Positions 62,634 to 64,000 of a DNA stretch of 64,000 nucleotides are shown one piece after another. Origin of the DNA: Microbacterium radiodurans (lineage in GTDB: Bacteria; Actinomycetota; Actinomycetes; Actinomycetales; Microbacteriaceae). Where the stretch lies: positions 62,001 to 126,000 of the forward strand of contig NZ_VYRZ01000002.1 in the NCBI RefSeq assembly GCF_008710705.1. Reading direction: 5' to 3'. Below the pieces are notes generated by a model. The model was given only the letters and a program-made list of their open reading frames with translations, made no database searches and was not told where the DNA came from. Made by a program: the position numbers and the translations under genes. Numbering within the stretch: the stretch's first letter is position 1; the number at the start of each line of letters is the position of its first letter.

Positions 62634-63623
62634 ATGGTGAGTCTGACCGCCGACATGAGTCCGCTGCATCCCGACCGCAACCTCGCTCTCGAGCTCGTCC
62701 GTGCGACGGAGGCCGCAGCGATCCGCTCGGTGCCGTTCATCGGCCGCGGCGCGAAGGAGAAGGCCGACGGTGCTGCCGTCGACGCCATGCGGGCCTTTCT
62801 GACGACGGTCAACTTCGACGGCGTCATCGTGATCGGCGAAGGCGAGAAGGACAATGCGCCGATGCTCTTCAACGGCGAGCACGTCGGTACCGGGCGCGGG
62901 CCGCAGGCCGACATCGCGGTCGACCCGATCGACGGCACGACACTGACCGCCGAGGGCCGCAACAACGCGCTGTCGGTGATCGCCGTCGCCGACCGCGGGG
63001 CGATGCTCGACGCGTCGTCGGTGTTCTACATGGACAAGATCGTCACCGGCCCCGCCGGTGTCGGGGTCGTCGACATCCGGCTCCCCGTCGGAGAGAACAT
63101 CCGGCGACTCGCGGCGGCGCTGGGCAAGCCCGTCGATGAGCTCGTGGTCTCGGTGCTGAACCGTCCGCGTCACGCGCGGCTCATCGAAGAGATCCGCGAG
63201 GCGGGCGCCGGCACGCGCCTCATGAGCGACGGCGACGTGGCAGGAGGCATCAACGCGGCGCGGCACAACGCCCGCACCGACATGTGCGTCGGCATCGGCG
63301 GCAGCCCCGAGGGCATCGTCACCGCGTGTGCGATCAAGGCGCTCGGCGGGCACATCCAGGGACGCCTCTGGGCTCGCGACGACGACGAGAAGCAGCGCGG
63401 CATCGATGCGGGTCTCGCGCTCGACGGTCACGTCTACGAGGCCGACGATCTCGTCCGGGGGAAGAACACGATCTTCGTCGCCACGGGTGTCACCAACGGC
63501 GAGCTCGTCGCGGGCGTGCGTCGAGAGGGCGACTACGTCTACACCGAAAGCGTCGTGCTCCGCGGTGCGTCGGGCACTCTGCGACGGATCTCGTCGGAGC
63601 ACCTCACGTCGAAGTGGCTGTGA
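62634..63623 (+). CDS. glpX: Class II fructose-1,6-bisphosphatase
   Basis: GlpX hydrolyses fructose-1,6-bisphosphate in gluconeogenesis and is the sole bisphosphatase in many actinobacteria. The 329 residues carry VIGEGEKDNAPML, the metal and substrate motif DPIDGTTLTAEG, and GGSPEGIVTACAIKALGG. It stands 191 bases from the divergent fba gene. The start fits a leaderless transcript. Confidence 0.95.
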   Translation: MVSLTADMSPLHPDRNLALELVRATEAAAIRSVPFIGRGAKEKADGAAVDAMRAFLTTVNFDGVIVIGEGEKDNAPMLFNGEHVGTGRGPQADIAVDPIDGTTLTAEGRNNALSVIAVADRGAMLDASSVFYMDKIVTGPAGVGVVDIRLPVGENIRRLAAALGKPVDELVVSVLNRPRHARLIEEIREAGAGTRLMSDGDVAGGINAARHNARTDMCVGIGGSPEGIVTACAIKALGGHIQGRLWARDDDEKQRGIDAGLALDGHVYEADDLVRGKNTIFVATGVTNGELVAGVRREGDYVYTESVVLRGASGTLRRISSEHLTSKWL

Positions 63624-63754
63624 ACGGGCGGTAGAGCGCACATAACTATCGCGACACGGCTGGTGTCAAGCAGGGGCTCTCCCAGCAATGCTCTGTCAGA
63701 ATGACTGACGGTATCAACGGAGATGACCACCCTTTGTCAGCACCCGGGAGAACC

Positions 63755-63943
63755 ATGTCGACGACAGCGAACAGCCCGCAGACCGGTCAGGTCGCGATCC
63801 CGATCGACCCTGCGCGGCGTCCCGACGTCCTTCTCCGGCGCCGGCACCCCGAAGGTCACCAGGTCAGCTCATGGTGGATGATCGGCGCGTTCGTCGCCGT
63901 CTCCGTCGTCGCCGTCGCGCTGGTCAACGCCTTCCCCTCCTGA
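63755..63943 (+). CDS. Small single-span membrane protein
   Basis: This 62-residue hypothetical protein has a polar N terminus, a basic RRRHPEGHQVSSWW stretch and one hydrophobic helix (MIGAFVAVSVVAVALVNAF) at the C terminus, so it is probably a tail-anchored protein facing the cytosol. ATG 63755 has GGGAG four bases upstream. No family is recognised. It is convergent with a partial gene at the window edge. Confidence 0.65.
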   Translation: MSTTANSPQTGQVAIPIDPARRPDVLLRRRHPEGHQVSSWWMIGAFVAVSVVAVALVNAFPS

Positions 63944-63955
63944 TCGACCACTGAT

Positions 63956-64000
63956 TCAGCGCTCGGGCGTCTCCAGGCGATCGCGCAGCTCGCCGACGTC
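63956..64000 (-). CDS. C-terminal end of an unidentified gene
   Basis: The last 45 bases read on the minus strand give an open frame of 14 codons, ending VGELRDRLETPER and a TGA stop. The charged composition and codon use fit a real C terminus, but too little is visible to identify the product. Confidence 0.4.
   Translation of the reverse strand, partial: DVGELRDRLETPER

Overview
The window is about 70% GC and almost fully packed with genes. Many starts are GTG, neighbouring genes often overlap by ATGA or GTGA, and short TANNNT boxes often lie six bases before a start codon. The proteins and gene orders (eno, divIC, DUF501; glmU, prs; rplY, pth, mfd) point to a Microbacteriaceae actinobacterium, most likely Microbacterium or a close relative. 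This is a chromosomal housekeeping segment. I see no rRNA genes, CRISPR array, insertion sequence, prophage or plasmid functions, and no stretch longer than 300 bases without a gene.

Layout. 1-5409: the end of a CpdA-type phosphodiesterase, a Stealth sugar-phosphate transferase with an apparent CTG start, and a coupled set of aldo/keto reductase, ispE and an Eis-like acetyltransferase. 5489-9102: a DUF427 gene and a complete osmoprotectant ABC importer. 9123-14189: an ABC-F ATPase, a MarR regulator, tRNA-Gln, glmU and prs. 14342-17252: a three-gene flavin electron-transfer module (FMN-binding lipoprotein, ApbE, NqrB/RnfD-like membrane domain fused to a ferredoxin-reductase domain). 17291-20634: a two-component system and CorA. 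20714-25845: a gluconate/idonate cluster (gnd, FGGY kinase, GntR regulator, idonate-type dehydrogenase). 25926-31722: a 40-residue membrane peptide, rplY, pth, a small membrane protein and mfd. 31751-36108: an amino-acid permease and ppc, separated by a tandem 74-bp repeat. 36237-45893: mazG, hisS, a small membrane protein with an HTH protein, an SGNH/O-methyltransferase fusion, eno, divIC, DUF501, a mycosin-like protease and ndh. 45973-53652: a class-I-shaped tRNA with anticodon UAA, lemA, an AI-2E transporter, ilvA, greA, small membrane proteins, trhA, an undecaprenyl/isoprenyl transferase and phoH2. 53686-64000: a second two-component system, fumC, carbonic anhydrase, DUF4245, xseB-xseA, ispH, fba, glpX and a gene cut by the window edge.

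Central carbon enzymes are scattered through the window (eno, fba, glpX, ppc, fumC, gnd), together with two steps of the MEP isoprenoid pathway (ispE, ispH) and the prenyltransferase that uses their products. The least explained parts are the flavin module, the two-gene operon behind paired GTCAA-N7-TTGAC palindromes, the unusual UAA tRNA, the tRNA-Gln/glmU junction and the SGNH/O-methyltransferase fusion.
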